Shown here piece after piece: positions 1 through 7,522 of a stretch of 16,460 nucleotides of DNA. The stretch is from assembly GCF_049701175.1 (NCBI RefSeq), contig NZ_JBNATW010000041.1, positions 1 through 16,460 of the forward strand, written 5' to 3'. The DNA comes from Thermovenabulum sp049701175 (GTDB lineage: Bacteria > Bacillota > Thermosediminibacteria > Thermosediminibacterales > Thermosediminibacteraceae). The notes below the pieces were generated by a model, which did no database searches, was not told where the DNA came from, and was given only the letters and a program-made list of their open reading frames with translations. The translations under genes were made by a program, and so were the position numbers. The stretch's first letter is position 1. Each line of letters begins with the position of its first letter.

Positions 1-78
1 CAATGTTTTATAGGTTATTGGTATGTAATTTTGATACCTTAATTTGACATAACAATTAAATCTTTCGGGGGTTATTTT

Positions 79-1167
79 ATGGAAAAGGACGTTTTTTTTA
101 TGAAAAGGGCGCTGGACCTGGCAAAGATGGGTAGGGGCAGAACCAGCCCAAACCCGATGGTGGGCGCAGTGGTGGTGAAGGATGGCGAGATAGTTGGGGA
201 AGGCTATCACAGGAAGGCCGGGGATCCCCATGCTGAGGTGATAGCTTTGACTACAGCGGGCGAGAGGGCAAGGGGTGCGGAGCTTTACGTAAACCTTGAA
301 CCCTGCTGTCATTTCGGGAGGACACCCCCTTGCACTGATGCGATAATAAAGGCTGGGGTAAAGAGGGTTGTGGCGGCGATGACGGACCCCAACCCCATGG
401 TAGCCGGTAAGGGTGTAAAACGGTTGAAAGATGCTGGCATAGAGGTAGATGTAGGTGTGATGGAAGAAGAGGCCAGGAAATTAAACGAGGTATTTATAAA
501 ATACATCACCACAAAGAAGCCTTTTGTTGTTGCTAAGATAGCCCAGTCTATTGATGGTAAAATAGCCCTTGCATCGGGTGAATCCAGATGGATTACCGGA
601 GAACCGGCCAGGGTAAAGGCACATGAACTCCGGAGCTGGTACGATGCGGTGATGGTAGGAATAGGAACGGTACTGGCTGATGATCCGCTTCTTACGTGCC
701 GGCTACCAGGAAAAAAGAAAAATCCGGTCAGAATAGTGGTCGATTCTAATGCCAGAATGCCTCTCAACGCTCGGATGCTGGAATGTAAAAACGGGCAGGT
801 TATCCTTGCTACTACAGAAAAGGCGGATTCTAAAAAGGTCCGCCTCCTGCAGGAAAAAGGCGTTGAGGTGATAAAGACTGATGCGATGGATGGCAGGGTA
901 AACCTGTGTAAGCTTTTGGAGATTCTGGGTTGCATGGAGATAACGAGCATACTTGTAGAAGGCGGTTCCACCCTCACCTCTTCTCTTATAAAAGAAGGCT
1001 TGGTAGATAAGCTGTTGATTTTCCTGGCACCTTTAGTAATAGGAGGGGATGGCATCGATTCAGTAAATGAGCTTTATATAGATGAAATGAGCAGGGCAGT
1101 CCGGTTTAAATTTAATTCGGTTGAATTGATAGGCAAAGATATCTTATTAGAGGCCTATCCTGATTGA
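79..1167 (+). CDS. ribD: Bifunctional riboflavin biosynthesis deaminase/reductase RibD
   Basis: Cytosolic enzyme for two consecutive riboflavin steps: deamination of the pyrimidine intermediate made from GTP, then NADPH-dependent reduction of its ribosyl side chain. The 362 residues are full length for RibD. The N-terminal cytidine-deaminase-like zinc domain (about 1-145) carries HAE at 51-53 and PCC...PPC at 75-85, so the expected zinc ligands are H51, C76 and C85 with E53 as proton shuttle. The C-terminal RibD_C reductase domain (about 148-360) has the typical KIAQSIDGKIA opening near 154 and VEGGSTL in the last third. The ATG at 79 follows a GGGGG ribosome binding site and gives the usual RibD N-terminus (FMKRALDLAK). 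It is the first gene of the rib operon, 22 nt before ribE. No promoter is convincing in the 78 bases upstream, and the leader is cut by the window edge. Confidence 0.97.
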   Translation: MEKDVFFMKRALDLAKMGRGRTSPNPMVGAVVVKDGEIVGEGYHRKAGDPHAEVIALTTAGERARGAELYVNLEPCCHFGRTPPCTDAIIKAGVKRVVAAMTDPNPMVAGKGVKRLKDAGIEVDVGVMEEEARKLNEVFIKYITTKKPFVVAKIAQSIDGKIALASGESRWITGEPARVKAHELRSWYDAVMVGIGTVLADDPLLTCRLPGKKKNPVRIVVDSNARMPLNARMLECKNGQVILATTEKADSKKVRLLQEKGVEVIKTDAMDGRVNLCKLLEILGCMEITSILVEGGSTLTSSLIKEGLVDKLLIFLAPLVIGGDGIDSVNELYIDEMSRAVRFKFNSVELIGKDILLEAYPD

Positions 1168-1189
1168 GTGCAGAAAAAGGGGGAGATTC

Positions 1190-1837
1190 ATGTTTACTGG
1201 GATAATCGAGGAGATAGGGACCGTCATGAATTTGGTTGGCTCTTCTTCGGGTGCACTTATTACAATTTCATGTAAAAAGGTTCTGGAAGACCTGAAGGTC
1301 GGCGATAGCGTTGCAGTCAACGGAGTATGTCTGACTGCCAGGGATGTTAAGACAGATTCTTTTGTAGCCGACGTAATGCCTGAAACTCTCGGAAGCACGA
1401 ACCTGGGCGAACTTTCAGCAGGCAAACATGTAAACCTTGAAAGGGCCTTAAAAGCTGAGGGACGATTTGGTGGACACATGGTCCTGGGTCACGTGGATGG
1501 AGTTGGGAGGATTATCAGGTCATACCCAGAAGGAAATGCTGTGGTGTACTTTATAGGAGCGCCGCGGGAGCTGATGAAATATATAGTTCCTAAGGGTTCG
1601 GTTGCCATAGACGGTATCAGCTTAACTGTTCAGACTGTGGCTCATCAGGGGTTTTCGGTTTCTATAATACCCCATACCCTAAGGGCAACGGCTCTTCAGT
1701 ACAAAAAAACCGGGGATACGGTAAACATCGAGGTTGATATCATTGGGAAATACGTAAGGGAATTTTTGAAGAATATTCTGGAGAGCAGTTCTGATAAGGG
1801 GCTGACTGTTGAAATGCTTAAATCATATGGCTTTTAG
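1190..1837 (+). CDS. ribE: Riboflavin synthase alpha chain
   Basis: Catalyses the dismutation of two 6,7-dimethyl-8-ribityllumazine molecules to riboflavin and the pyrimidine substrate that RibH reuses. The 215 residues match the family length. Two tandem lumazine-binding beta-barrels are visible: the first begins MFTGIIEEIG and contains GDSVAVNGVCLT (38-49); the second begins near GHVDGVGRI (100-108) and contains the parallel KGSVAIDGISLT. The start is set by the invariant MFTGI and by a GGGGGAG ribosome binding site 6-8 nt upstream. It lies between ribD (22 nt gap) and ribBA (55 nt gap) on the same strand, so it is surely co-transcribed. The name ribE follows Bacillus-type naming; Enterobacteria call the equivalent gene ribC. 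Confidence 0.97.
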   Translation: MFTGIIEEIGTVMNLVGSSSGALITISCKKVLEDLKVGDSVAVNGVCLTARDVKTDSFVADVMPETLGSTNLGELSAGKHVNLERALKAEGRFGGHMVLGHVDGVGRIIRSYPEGNAVVYFIGAPRELMKYIVPKGSVAIDGISLTVQTVAHQGFSVSIIPHTLRATALQYKKTGDTVNIEVDIIGKYVREFLKNILESSSDKGLTVEMLKSYGF

Positions 1838-1892
1838 CGGATAGGTTTATCTTACTGGATGTGTTGTGAATTTATTTAGAAAGGGGAAAAAG

Positions 1893-3095
1893 ATGAATAG
1901 AGAATTTAAGTTCAATACAATTGAAGAGGCTATAGAGGACATAAGGCAGGGCAAGATGATAATTGTCGTTGACGATGAGGACAGAGAAAATGAGGGAGAC
2001 CTGGTGATGGCTGCGGAAAAGGTAACTCCGGAGGCCATAAATTTTATGGCAATTTACGGCCGCGGCCTTATATGTGTTCCGATAACAAAAAAAAGGGCTG
2101 AAGAACTTGAACTGCCGCTGATGGTGAACCATAATACCGATAACATGTACACCGCATTCACTGTTTCGGTGGATTATGTTGGAAATTCAACGGGCATATC
2201 AGCTTACGACAGGGCCGATACGGTAAAGGCGTTGGTTAATCCGGCTACAAAGCCTCAGGACCTCCGTCGCCCGGGACATATCTTCCCACTGATAGCTAGA
2301 GAGGGAGGGGTTCTACGGAGGGCAGGGCATACCGAGGCGGCTGTAGACCTTGCCAGGCTGGCCGGGCTTTATCCGGCTGGAGTTATCTGCGAGATAATGA
2401 AGGACGATGGTACGATGGCAAGGCTTCCCGACCTTATGAGTTTTGCAAGAGAAAAGGATTTAAAAATAATCACGATAGAGGACCTTATAAGGTACCGTAA
2501 GGCCAGGGAAAAACTGGTGCGATTGGTAGCTCAGACTGTGTTGCCCACCGATTACGGGGAATTCAAACTTTTATGCTATGAAGACATCATAACAACCGAA
2601 ACACACCTGGTTCTCATGAAGGAGGAGATAAAAGAGGGCGATGTGCCGCTGGTGCGCGTGCATTCGGAATGTCTGACCGGAGATGTGTTCTCATCCCAAC
2701 GCTGCGACTGCGGTCCGCAGTTGAAAGCGGCTATGAGAATAATACAGGAGGAAGGCAAGGGTCTTATACTTTACATGCGCCAGGAGGGAAGGGGTATAGG
2801 GCTTGCCAACAAGATCAGGGCTTATGCCTTGCAGGATGCTGGATTTGATACGGTGGAGGCCAACCTGCAGCTTGGGTTTCCTCCGGACCTTCGCGATTAC
2901 GGTATAGGGGCGCAGATACTTAAGGACCTGGGAGTGGAGAAGATGCGCCTTCTTACCAACAATCCCAAAAAGGTGGTGGGTCTTTCAGGTTACGGTCTGG
3001 AGATAGTGGAGCGAATTCCACTCAAAATTCCACCCACAAAGAGCAATGCAAGATATCTTAAGACCAAGAAAGAAAAACTGGGTCACTGGCTTTAA
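1893..3095 (+). CDS. ribBA: Bifunctional DHBP synthase / GTP cyclohydrolase II
   Basis: Fusion enzyme that feeds both branches of riboflavin synthesis: ribulose-5-phosphate to 3,4-dihydroxy-2-butanone-4-phosphate (N-terminal RibB) and GTP to the pyrimidine precursor (C-terminal RibA). In the 400-residue form starting at 1893, the RibB part shows DDEDRENEGD at 27-36 and the RPGHIFPL loop near 126-133. The RibA part shows the zinc cysteines C260, C271 and C273 and RQEGRGIGL at 296-304. Both halves look catalytically intact. I chose the ATG at 1893 because AGAAAGGGG lies about 7 nt upstream; a GTG at 1866 in the same frame would add nine residues but has no clear binding site. Third gene of the operon, 26 nt before ribH. 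Confidence 0.96.
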   Translation: MNREFKFNTIEEAIEDIRQGKMIIVVDDEDRENEGDLVMAAEKVTPEAINFMAIYGRGLICVPITKKRAEELELPLMVNHNTDNMYTAFTVSVDYVGNSTGISAYDRADTVKALVNPATKPQDLRRPGHIFPLIAREGGVLRRAGHTEAAVDLARLAGLYPAGVICEIMKDDGTMARLPDLMSFAREKDLKIITIEDLIRYRKAREKLVRLVAQTVLPTDYGEFKLLCYEDIITTETHLVLMKEEIKEGDVPLVRVHSECLTGDVFSSQRCDCGPQLKAAMRIIQEEGKGLILYMRQEGRGIGLANKIRAYALQDAGFDTVEANLQLGFPPDLRDYGIGAQILKDLGVEKMRLLTNNPKKVVGLSGYGLEIVERIPLKIPPTKSNARYLKTKKEKLGHWL

Positions 3096-3121
3096 TAAAA
3101 AAGAAAAGGAGGAGGACAAAA

Positions 3122-3601
3122 ATGCCTAAAATTATCCAGGCTAAACTTTCTGCAGAAAATCTCAGATTCGGTATTGTGGTCAGCCGTTTTAACGAATTTA
3201 TAACCGGTAAGCTGCTGGAGGGTGCGCTCGACTGTCTGGTACGCCACGGTGCTGTTGATGAGGACATTGAGGTTTACTGGGTGCCCGGGAGTTTTGAAAT
3301 ACCCTTGACGGCAAAGATACTTGCTGAGAGCGGGCGCTTTGATGCTGTAATTTGCCTCGGGGCGGTTATTCGGGGGGCTACACCTCATTTTGATTACGTT
3401 GCAGCAGAGGTGTCAAAAGGAGTGGCGCTCGTATCTCTTGAAACAAGGGTCCCTACCATTTTCGGCGTCCTGACCACTGATACTATAGAACAGGCGGTGG
3501 AAAGGGCAGGTACAAAGGCTGGCAATAAGGGATGGGATGCTGCCCTGACAGCTATAGAGATGGCCAACCTTAAAAAGTTATTGTCCAAATGCGGCGAATA
3601 G
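3122..3601 (+). CDS. ribH: 6,7-dimethyl-8-ribityllumazine synthase
   Basis: Lumazine synthase condenses the aminopyrimidine with dihydroxybutanone phosphate to give the substrate of RibE; in many bacteria it forms a 60-subunit capsid. The 159 residues are a normal length. Family landmarks are FGIVVSRFNEFIT (16-28), VPGSFEIP (54-61), GAVIRGATPHFDYV (80-93) with the catalytic histidine at 89, and GVLTTDT later. The start has a very strong AAGGAGGAGG site 5-6 nt upstream. It is the last gene of the operon, and its stop codon lies inside the first half of the terminator hairpin at 3591-3612. Confidence 0.97.
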   Translation: MPKIIQAKLSAENLRFGIVVSRFNEFITGKLLEGALDCLVRHGAVDEDIEVYWVPGSFEIPLTAKILAESGRFDAVICLGAVIRGATPHFDYVAAEVSKGVALVSLETRVPTIFGVLTTDTIEQAVERAGTKAGNKGWDAALTAIEMANLKKLLSKCGE

Positions 3602-3612
3602 CCGCTTTTTTT
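3591..3612 (+). terminator. Intrinsic terminator of the rib operon
   Basis: GCGGC (3591-3595), a 5-nt loop, GCCGC (3601-3605), then seven T residues. The hairpin begins inside the last codons of ribH and overlaps its TAG stop, so transcription ends right behind the operon. Confidence 0.85.
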
Positions 3613-3660
3613 ATATCCCAAAATAAATACCACTCTTTTAAAACATTTTTCATGTCAATG

Positions 3661-3700
3661 CAATGTGAAAATGTCCGGTTAAATGAAAGATGAAAATGTC
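3661..3700. repeat. Possible IS21-type terminal repeat remnant
   Basis: The 10-mer TGAAAATGTC occurs twice, at 3665-3674 and 3691-3700, the first continuing as CGG. Short tandem copies of this kind resemble the multiple terminal repeats at IS21-family ends, and an istB scrap of that family is present at 7523-7878. No transposase of this family is attached here, so the assignment is tentative. Confidence 0.3.
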
Positions 3701-3705
3701 ATGGT

Positions 3706-3948
3706 ATAATCATCGAAGAAAGCAAAGATTTTTACGAACTTGAAAAAGGCATTCATGAGCTATGCTAGAAGGTTTGCAACCAGATTTTTATCTGGGCCCT
3801 GGAACAGATAGATATAGATACCCGTCTGGTGAACGAACGCGACCGTGAAACTTTTTTAGCGAATTCAAATAAAGAAGGCGTCTTTACAGGAACAAAAAGG
3901 CGAGAGAAACCAGATTTTTCCTGGATGACCTATCGGATTCGCGGATGA
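3706..3948 (+). pseudogene. N-terminal fragment of an ISLre2-family (UPF0236) transposase
   Basis: One reading frame runs from about 3706 to a TGA at 3946-3948, interrupted by a single in-frame TAG at about 3763. Its conceptual product reads EESKDFYELEKGIHELC, stop, then IFIWALEQIDIDTRLVNERD and KEGVFTGTKRREKPDF. This matches the N-terminal pattern of ISLre2/UPF0236 transposases, in which a helical segment with ALE-x-IDxxLxxERD is followed by a basic strand-rich stretch. The catalytic region is missing, so this is a dead remnant. A repeat block (3984-4048) follows after 35 nt and recurs near 9727. Family assignment is from remembered motif pattern, not a search. Confidence 0.6.
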
Positions 3949-3983
3949 AGTATATATTTCCATAACAAACTATTAAACTTGTA

Positions 3984-4048
3984 TTAAGCGGGGAGGTTGT
4001 TAGTGAAAAAAACTTTTTTAAAGTTACCTACAAAATCTCGACACGGAC
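3984..4048 (+). repeat. IS-associated repeat block, copy A
   Basis: Sequence beginning TTAAGCGGGGAGG and running through AAAGTTACCTACAAAAT to GACACGGAC aligns with 9727-9783 (TTAAGCAGAGAGG ... AAAGTTACCTACTAAAT ... GACACAGAC), with one short gap. It lies just behind the ISLre2-type fragment, so it may be the 3' end of that element family. Confidence 0.55.
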
Positions 4049-4070
4049 CTACACCAGAATCAAATTTTAC

Positions 4071-4099
4071 TTTACTAATTATGTATTTTATGGTACATT
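4071..4099 (+). promoter_or_regulatory. Predicted tupA promoter
   Basis: TTTACT (4071-4076) and TACATT (4094-4099) are separated by 17 nt, each matching four of six consensus bases. Initiation would fall around 4106, at the edge of the palindromic operator. Confidence 0.4.
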
Positions 4100-4107
4100 G
4101 AGTATGT

Positions 4108-4131
4108 CGTTATGTTTAAAAAAACATAACG
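4108..4131. promoter_or_regulatory. ModE/TunR-like operator upstream of tupA
   Basis: A perfect inverted repeat: CGTTATGTTT (4108-4117), four A residues, AAACATAACG (4122-4131). The outer half-sites CGTTAT and ATAACG, 12 nt apart, match the known architecture of the ModE molybdate/tungstate operator (CGTTAT-N12-ATAACG). It sits just upstream of the ribosome binding site of a tungstate-binding protein and overlaps the predicted start of transcription, so a repressor bound here would block the gene when oxyanion is plentiful. The palindrome is seen directly; the regulator identity is inferred. Confidence 0.65.
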
Positions 4132-4158
4132 GAAATATTAGGATAAAGGAGGGGAATT

Positions 4159-5088
4159 ATGTTTTCCGGAAAAAGATTTAAACTTAATTCAGTATTTGTT
4201 TTTATATTGATGCTTTGCATACTCTTATTCCTGTTAACTTCATGCGGGCAAAAAACTACTTCACAACAAGGGCAATCAAAGAATATACAAAACAGTAAAG
4301 AAATTATTCTCGCTACTACCACAAGCACTCAAGATAGCGGGCTTTTAGACGTACTTATACCTATTTTCGAACAAAAAACGGGTTTTAAGGTAAAAACTAT
4401 TGCAGTTGGAACAGGACAAGCTCTTGCTATGGGAGAAAAAGGAGATGCTGATGTAATGTTGGTCCATGCACCGGAAGCGGAGATGGAATTAGTAAAAAAG
4501 GGTGCTGCTATCAACAGGCAACTTGTAATGCATAATGATTTTGTTATAGTAGGTCCACCTGAAGATCCCGTCGGAGTAAAGGATGCAAAAAGTGCTGCAG
4601 AAGCTTTCAGACTAATTGCTGACAAAAAAGCTTTATTCATATCAAGAGGAGATAATTCAGGTACACATAAAAAAGAACTCGCTCTATGGAAAAAAGTAGG
4701 GATAGAACAACCCATTGGTAAATGGTATCAGTCAACAGGGCAGGGTATGGGAGCTACTCTTGACATTGCGTCTGAAAAAGGTGGTTATACTCTTACTGAT
4801 AGAGCGACTTATTTAATGAAGAAGGAAAAACTTCGACTTATTATATTAAAAGAAGGCGACAAAGAATTGCTTAATATATATCATGTTATGCAGACAAATC
4901 CGGAATATGTAAGGCAAAATAACCCAAATGCTGCTAAGATGATTAATGTAGAGGGTGCAAAGGCCTTTGTAGAATTTATGGTGAGTCCTGAGACTCAAAA
5001 AGTGATAGGTGAATTTGGTAAAGAAAAACTTGGTCAATCGCTTTTTGTTCCTGATGCTGGCAAGAATGAATCCGATATTCTTAAATAG
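4159..5088 (+). CDS. tupA: Tungstate ABC transporter substrate-binding lipoprotein TupA
   Basis: Extracellular, membrane-tethered solute-binding protein that captures tungstate for an ABC importer. The 309 residues open with a lipoprotein signal: basic start, hydrophobic stretch 11-26, lipobox LTSC with the lipidated cysteine at 29. The mature part begins ILATTTSTQDSGLLD near 50-65, the hallmark of TupA-type proteins, with a second family signature SRGDNSGTHKKELALW in the middle. The ATG is preceded by AAAGGAGGGG. The usual partners tupB (permease) and tupC (ATPase) do not follow: a terminator closes the unit at 5260-5287 and degraded sequence comes after. It may work with a transporter encoded elsewhere, or be a relic of a split operon. 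A phosphate- or molybdate-binding role is less likely given the TTTSTQDSG motif. Confidence 0.88.
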   Translation: MFSGKRFKLNSVFVFILMLCILLFLLTSCGQKTTSQQGQSKNIQNSKEIILATTTSTQDSGLLDVLIPIFEQKTGFKVKTIAVGTGQALAMGEKGDADVMLVHAPEAEMELVKKGAAINRQLVMHNDFVIVGPPEDPVGVKDAKSAAEAFRLIADKKALFISRGDNSGTHKKELALWKKVGIEQPIGKWYQSTGQGMGATLDIASEKGGYTLTDRATYLMKKEKLRLIILKEGDKELLNIYHVMQTNPEYVRQNNPNAAKMINVEGAKAFVEFMVSPETQKVIGEFGKEKLGQSLFVPDAGKNESDILK

Positions 5089-5259
5089 CAAGTGTTTAGA
5101 ACAATTTTCTATAATAGCGAATATATAAGCGAGTCCGGGAATGGTAATATTAAGTTTTTTGATGTGTGAGTCTCAGTAATTAACTGAAAATTTTATCAAA
5201 GGTTTAAAAATAAAAACTCATTACAATTTTTATAATAATGGGATTTATAACGGCTTATT

Positions 5260-5287
5260 ATCTCCCAGATGCCGGGAGATTTTTTTA
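5260..5287 (+). terminator. Intrinsic terminator downstream of tupA
   Basis: ATCTCCC (5260-5266), 7-nt loop, GGGAGAT (5274-5280), followed by a T tract. It lies about 170 nt beyond the tupA stop. The stretch between holds no gene that I can see. Confidence 0.8.
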
Positions 5288-5689
5288 TTACTTCGCATGA
5301 ATTTTTTCTTTTGGGAAATAACTGAGTTTAGTTCACAACCAGATCTCAATCAATCACCATTTCCAGTTAGGCAATTTTCATAGGATTAAGGAAGTGGAGT
5401 TTAAAGTGAGGAAGATACCTGTCTACCTTCTTTTACTCTAAATTAGGAGATTATGGTTTGAATATGTTTTTTAATAAATAGAACTTCTGCATCATCTTCA
5501 TCGGAGATTTTCAAGACTGTTTATGATCTCAATAGTAATTTTTTGATTTTTCGAGCAAAAGGCATTGATAATTAAATCTAATTTAGATAAAATAATATCA
5601 AAAACCATTATTTGGTAAAAAAGTTTATTTAATTGGCGACTTATAGCTGTATAATTCCATGGTAATAGGCAGTAGATAAAATAGTTTTA
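5288..5689. other. AT-rich gene-free stretch
   Basis: About 400 bases with frequent stops in all frames. I see no gene, no hairpin with a T tract and no recognisable transposon fragment. It separates the tupA terminator from a decayed gene and is probably eroded sequence. Confidence 0.5.
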
Positions 5690-6169
5690 AAGCCTAAATA
5701 TATTGCTGTAATTGTTATATTAAATTTTAATCATAAGTAATTCTAATAGCGATCAAAATGATGATTTAAACAATGAAGAATCTATGGCCTTTGAAGGCCC
5801 TTTGACGGATAACTTTAAATTTTAATGTACGCAGATATAGTAAGTATGATAAACTAGTTAGTAGAGATATTGAATGGAAAGGAAATTTATCTGTTTTATT
5901 TGAAAAAATATTTAAAAAAGTAGATTTAAGTTCTTTGGAATTTGTGGATAGTAAAAAAATTATTAAGAGAAATGATATTTAATACGTGGTTTCCCAAAGA
6001 CGAAAAATTATTTTATAATGATTAAAAAGATGTTTTAGAGCTGTATGTCCATAAAGACAATGAATATGAAAAATATGATATAAAGGATAAGGAAGTAGTA
6101 AATGAATTTGTAAAATGGTATGATGATCTTAGAAAGGCATTGACAGAAAAAGATCTTGATGGTGTTTAA
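5690..6169 (+). pseudogene. Decayed exported or membrane-anchored protein gene
   Basis: Four successive pieces in shifting frames join into one plausible protein. They are a hydrophobic start (KPKYIAVIVIL, from 5690), an acidic segment (DQNDDLNNEESMAFEGPLTD), a lysine-rich segment from 5824 (RRYSKYDKLVSRDIEWKGNL onward), and, after a frame change near 5980, FNTWFPKDEKLFYND, an in-frame stop, then KDVLELYVHKDNEYEKYD to a TAA at 6167. At least two frameshifts and two nonsense codons are needed, so it is not functional. The hydrophobic start suggests export. I do not recognise the family. Further scraps up to about 6265 (EFNGKKAYV, stop, TTAE, stop, SMNKVGNNS) may belong to the same or a neighbouring lost gene. 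Confidence 0.5.
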
Positions 6170-6290
6170 TTTAACAACTGATTATTTTGAGTTTAGAATT
6201 TAACGGCAAGAAAGCTTATGTATAAACTACTGCAGAATAAAGTATGAACAAGGTAGGAAATAATAGTTAAGATTAAGAGGGGTTGATGAA

Positions 6291-6962
6291 ATGATTTTTA
6301 GAAATACAAAATGGTTTATATTTAGTGCAGTTTTCTTATTAACAGTTTTTTTAGCTACTTTTTTAAAAAATAACATAAATAAGGAAGTAATTGCTAAAAT
6401 AAATGGAAAGGAAATTACTCAAAACGACTTTAATATAGCGTTATTATTTGAACAACAAAAATATAAGTATCAAGTGCAGAAGTATGAAGATCAGAAACAG
6501 TTTGATGATGGAAATATTTTTATTCCAGTTCCTCAAAAATTAAGCCCGCAGCAAATTCTTGAAAGATTAATAGATAATGAAGTTTTATATCAAGAAGCTA
6601 AATCCCAAGGGTTAGAAGTCTCTTATGCAGAAGCTAAAGAATATATGGAGGAGACCAGAAAAATAACGAATGAAATATTAGCAGGCAAATTGCAGGTTGC
6701 CGATAGGGAAGAATTTTTAAAAACGGAAAATAATTTAAGACAATATATCAAAGGTTTAGGGATTAGTGAAGATGAATATTGGAACCAGCTTATCCCAATA
6801 TATCAAAAATATTTATCAATTGGCAAATTAAAAGCAAAAATTTTATCTTCAATGCCTGAAAATGATAAAAAAGATCCAGAAAAAGCGCATTTATATTTTG
6901 AACAATACAAAAATAATTTGAGAAAAAAATATAAAATAGAAATATTTAAAAATAATCTCTGA
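6291..6962 (+). CDS. Membrane-anchored SurA-N-like (parvulin-associated) protein
   Basis: Intact 223-residue protein with an N-terminal membrane anchor or signal peptide (about residues 8-25) and an otherwise soluble, helical, Lys/Glu/Gln-rich body expected outside the membrane. Residues 35-50 (AKINGKEITQNDFNIAL) and 85-110 (LSPQQILERLIDNEVLYQEAK) follow the chaperone-like N-terminal pattern of SurA/PrsA-type peptidyl-prolyl isomerases. No parvulin catalytic domain follows, so it is probably a chaperone-like remnant architecture or a stand-alone SurA_N protein rather than an isomerase. The ATG has AGAGGGG 8 nt upstream. It is the only intact gene between tupA and the toxin-antitoxin pair, flanked on both sides by decayed exported-protein genes, which hints that it once served a local secreted product. 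Codon use is very AT-rich compared with the rib operon. Confidence 0.65.
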   Translation: MIFRNTKWFIFSAVFLLTVFLATFLKNNINKEVIAKINGKEITQNDFNIALLFEQQKYKYQVQKYEDQKQFDDGNIFIPVPQKLSPQQILERLIDNEVLYQEAKSQGLEVSYAEAKEYMEETRKITNEILAGKLQVADREEFLKTENNLRQYIKGLGISEDEYWNQLIPIYQKYLSIGKLKAKILSSMPENDKKDPEKAHLYFEQYKNNLRKKYKIEIFKNNL

Positions 6963-7097
6963 TTATTTAAGCAAGTGTCACTTAGTGGTGTAAAAATTAT
7001 CCCGGGAGCAATGAAAGGAAATTAAACTAATCCCAATTGTGAAAAATGACTTATTTAAATGGTCGGACGATAAAAAACCATCCGGCCAAATGTAATA

Positions 7098-7341
7098 ATG
7101 AAAAATTTATACGACTCAAGAGTAAAAAATATTGATGAAGCACTGGGTTTTAATCTTGACAATGTTTTTATGGTAGAAATTTTCTATAACAACCAATCGA
7201 AATATTAATTTTTATTATGGTCAAGGAGGGTTTATAGCTTTTAATGAAGGTGATATAGTAATAAATGGAACTAAGTATACAGTTCTTGGAAGTGCAATTA
7301 ATCGCAATTATCTTAATAATTTATTGGAATCTCTTGAATAA
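7098..7341 (+). pseudogene. Decayed small protein gene, frameshifted
   Basis: An ATG at 7098 opens MKNLYDSRVKNIDEALGFNL and continues to a stop near 7210. Shifting one frame resumes with FYYGQGGFIAFNEGDIVING and reaches a TAA at 7339-7341. The two parts read as one protein of about 80 residues with a beta-rich C-terminus. One frameshift is needed, and no good ribosome binding site is visible, so I treat it as a pseudogene or 3' fragment of a longer gene. Family not recognised. A weak A/T hairpin (about 7342-7370) follows. Confidence 0.45.
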
Positions 7342-7522
7342 TAACTTTTTTTAAATAGAAAAGAGTTTTTATATATAAGAAGGAATTTCCCAATTATAAA
7401 AAGATTTTTCCCCGGGCAACAGAGAGGAATTTTTTATATTAACTTAATTGCTGCATAAGTAACCGCTTTATCCGATAGCTTTGACCATCAAAGAGCAAAA
7501 GGTAATTAATTATAGTATATTA

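Noticed and set aside
44..78. TTGACA at 44-49 as a ribD promoter
   Set aside because: No -10 element at the right distance; the expected position is the ribosome binding site.
1..78. FMN riboswitch ahead of ribD
   Set aside because: The conserved RFN segments are not present in these 78 bases; it could only lie outside the window.
5340..5500. Minus-strand run YENCLTGNGD with stops nearby
   Set aside because: Too short and interrupted, no family recognised; treated as eroded sequence.
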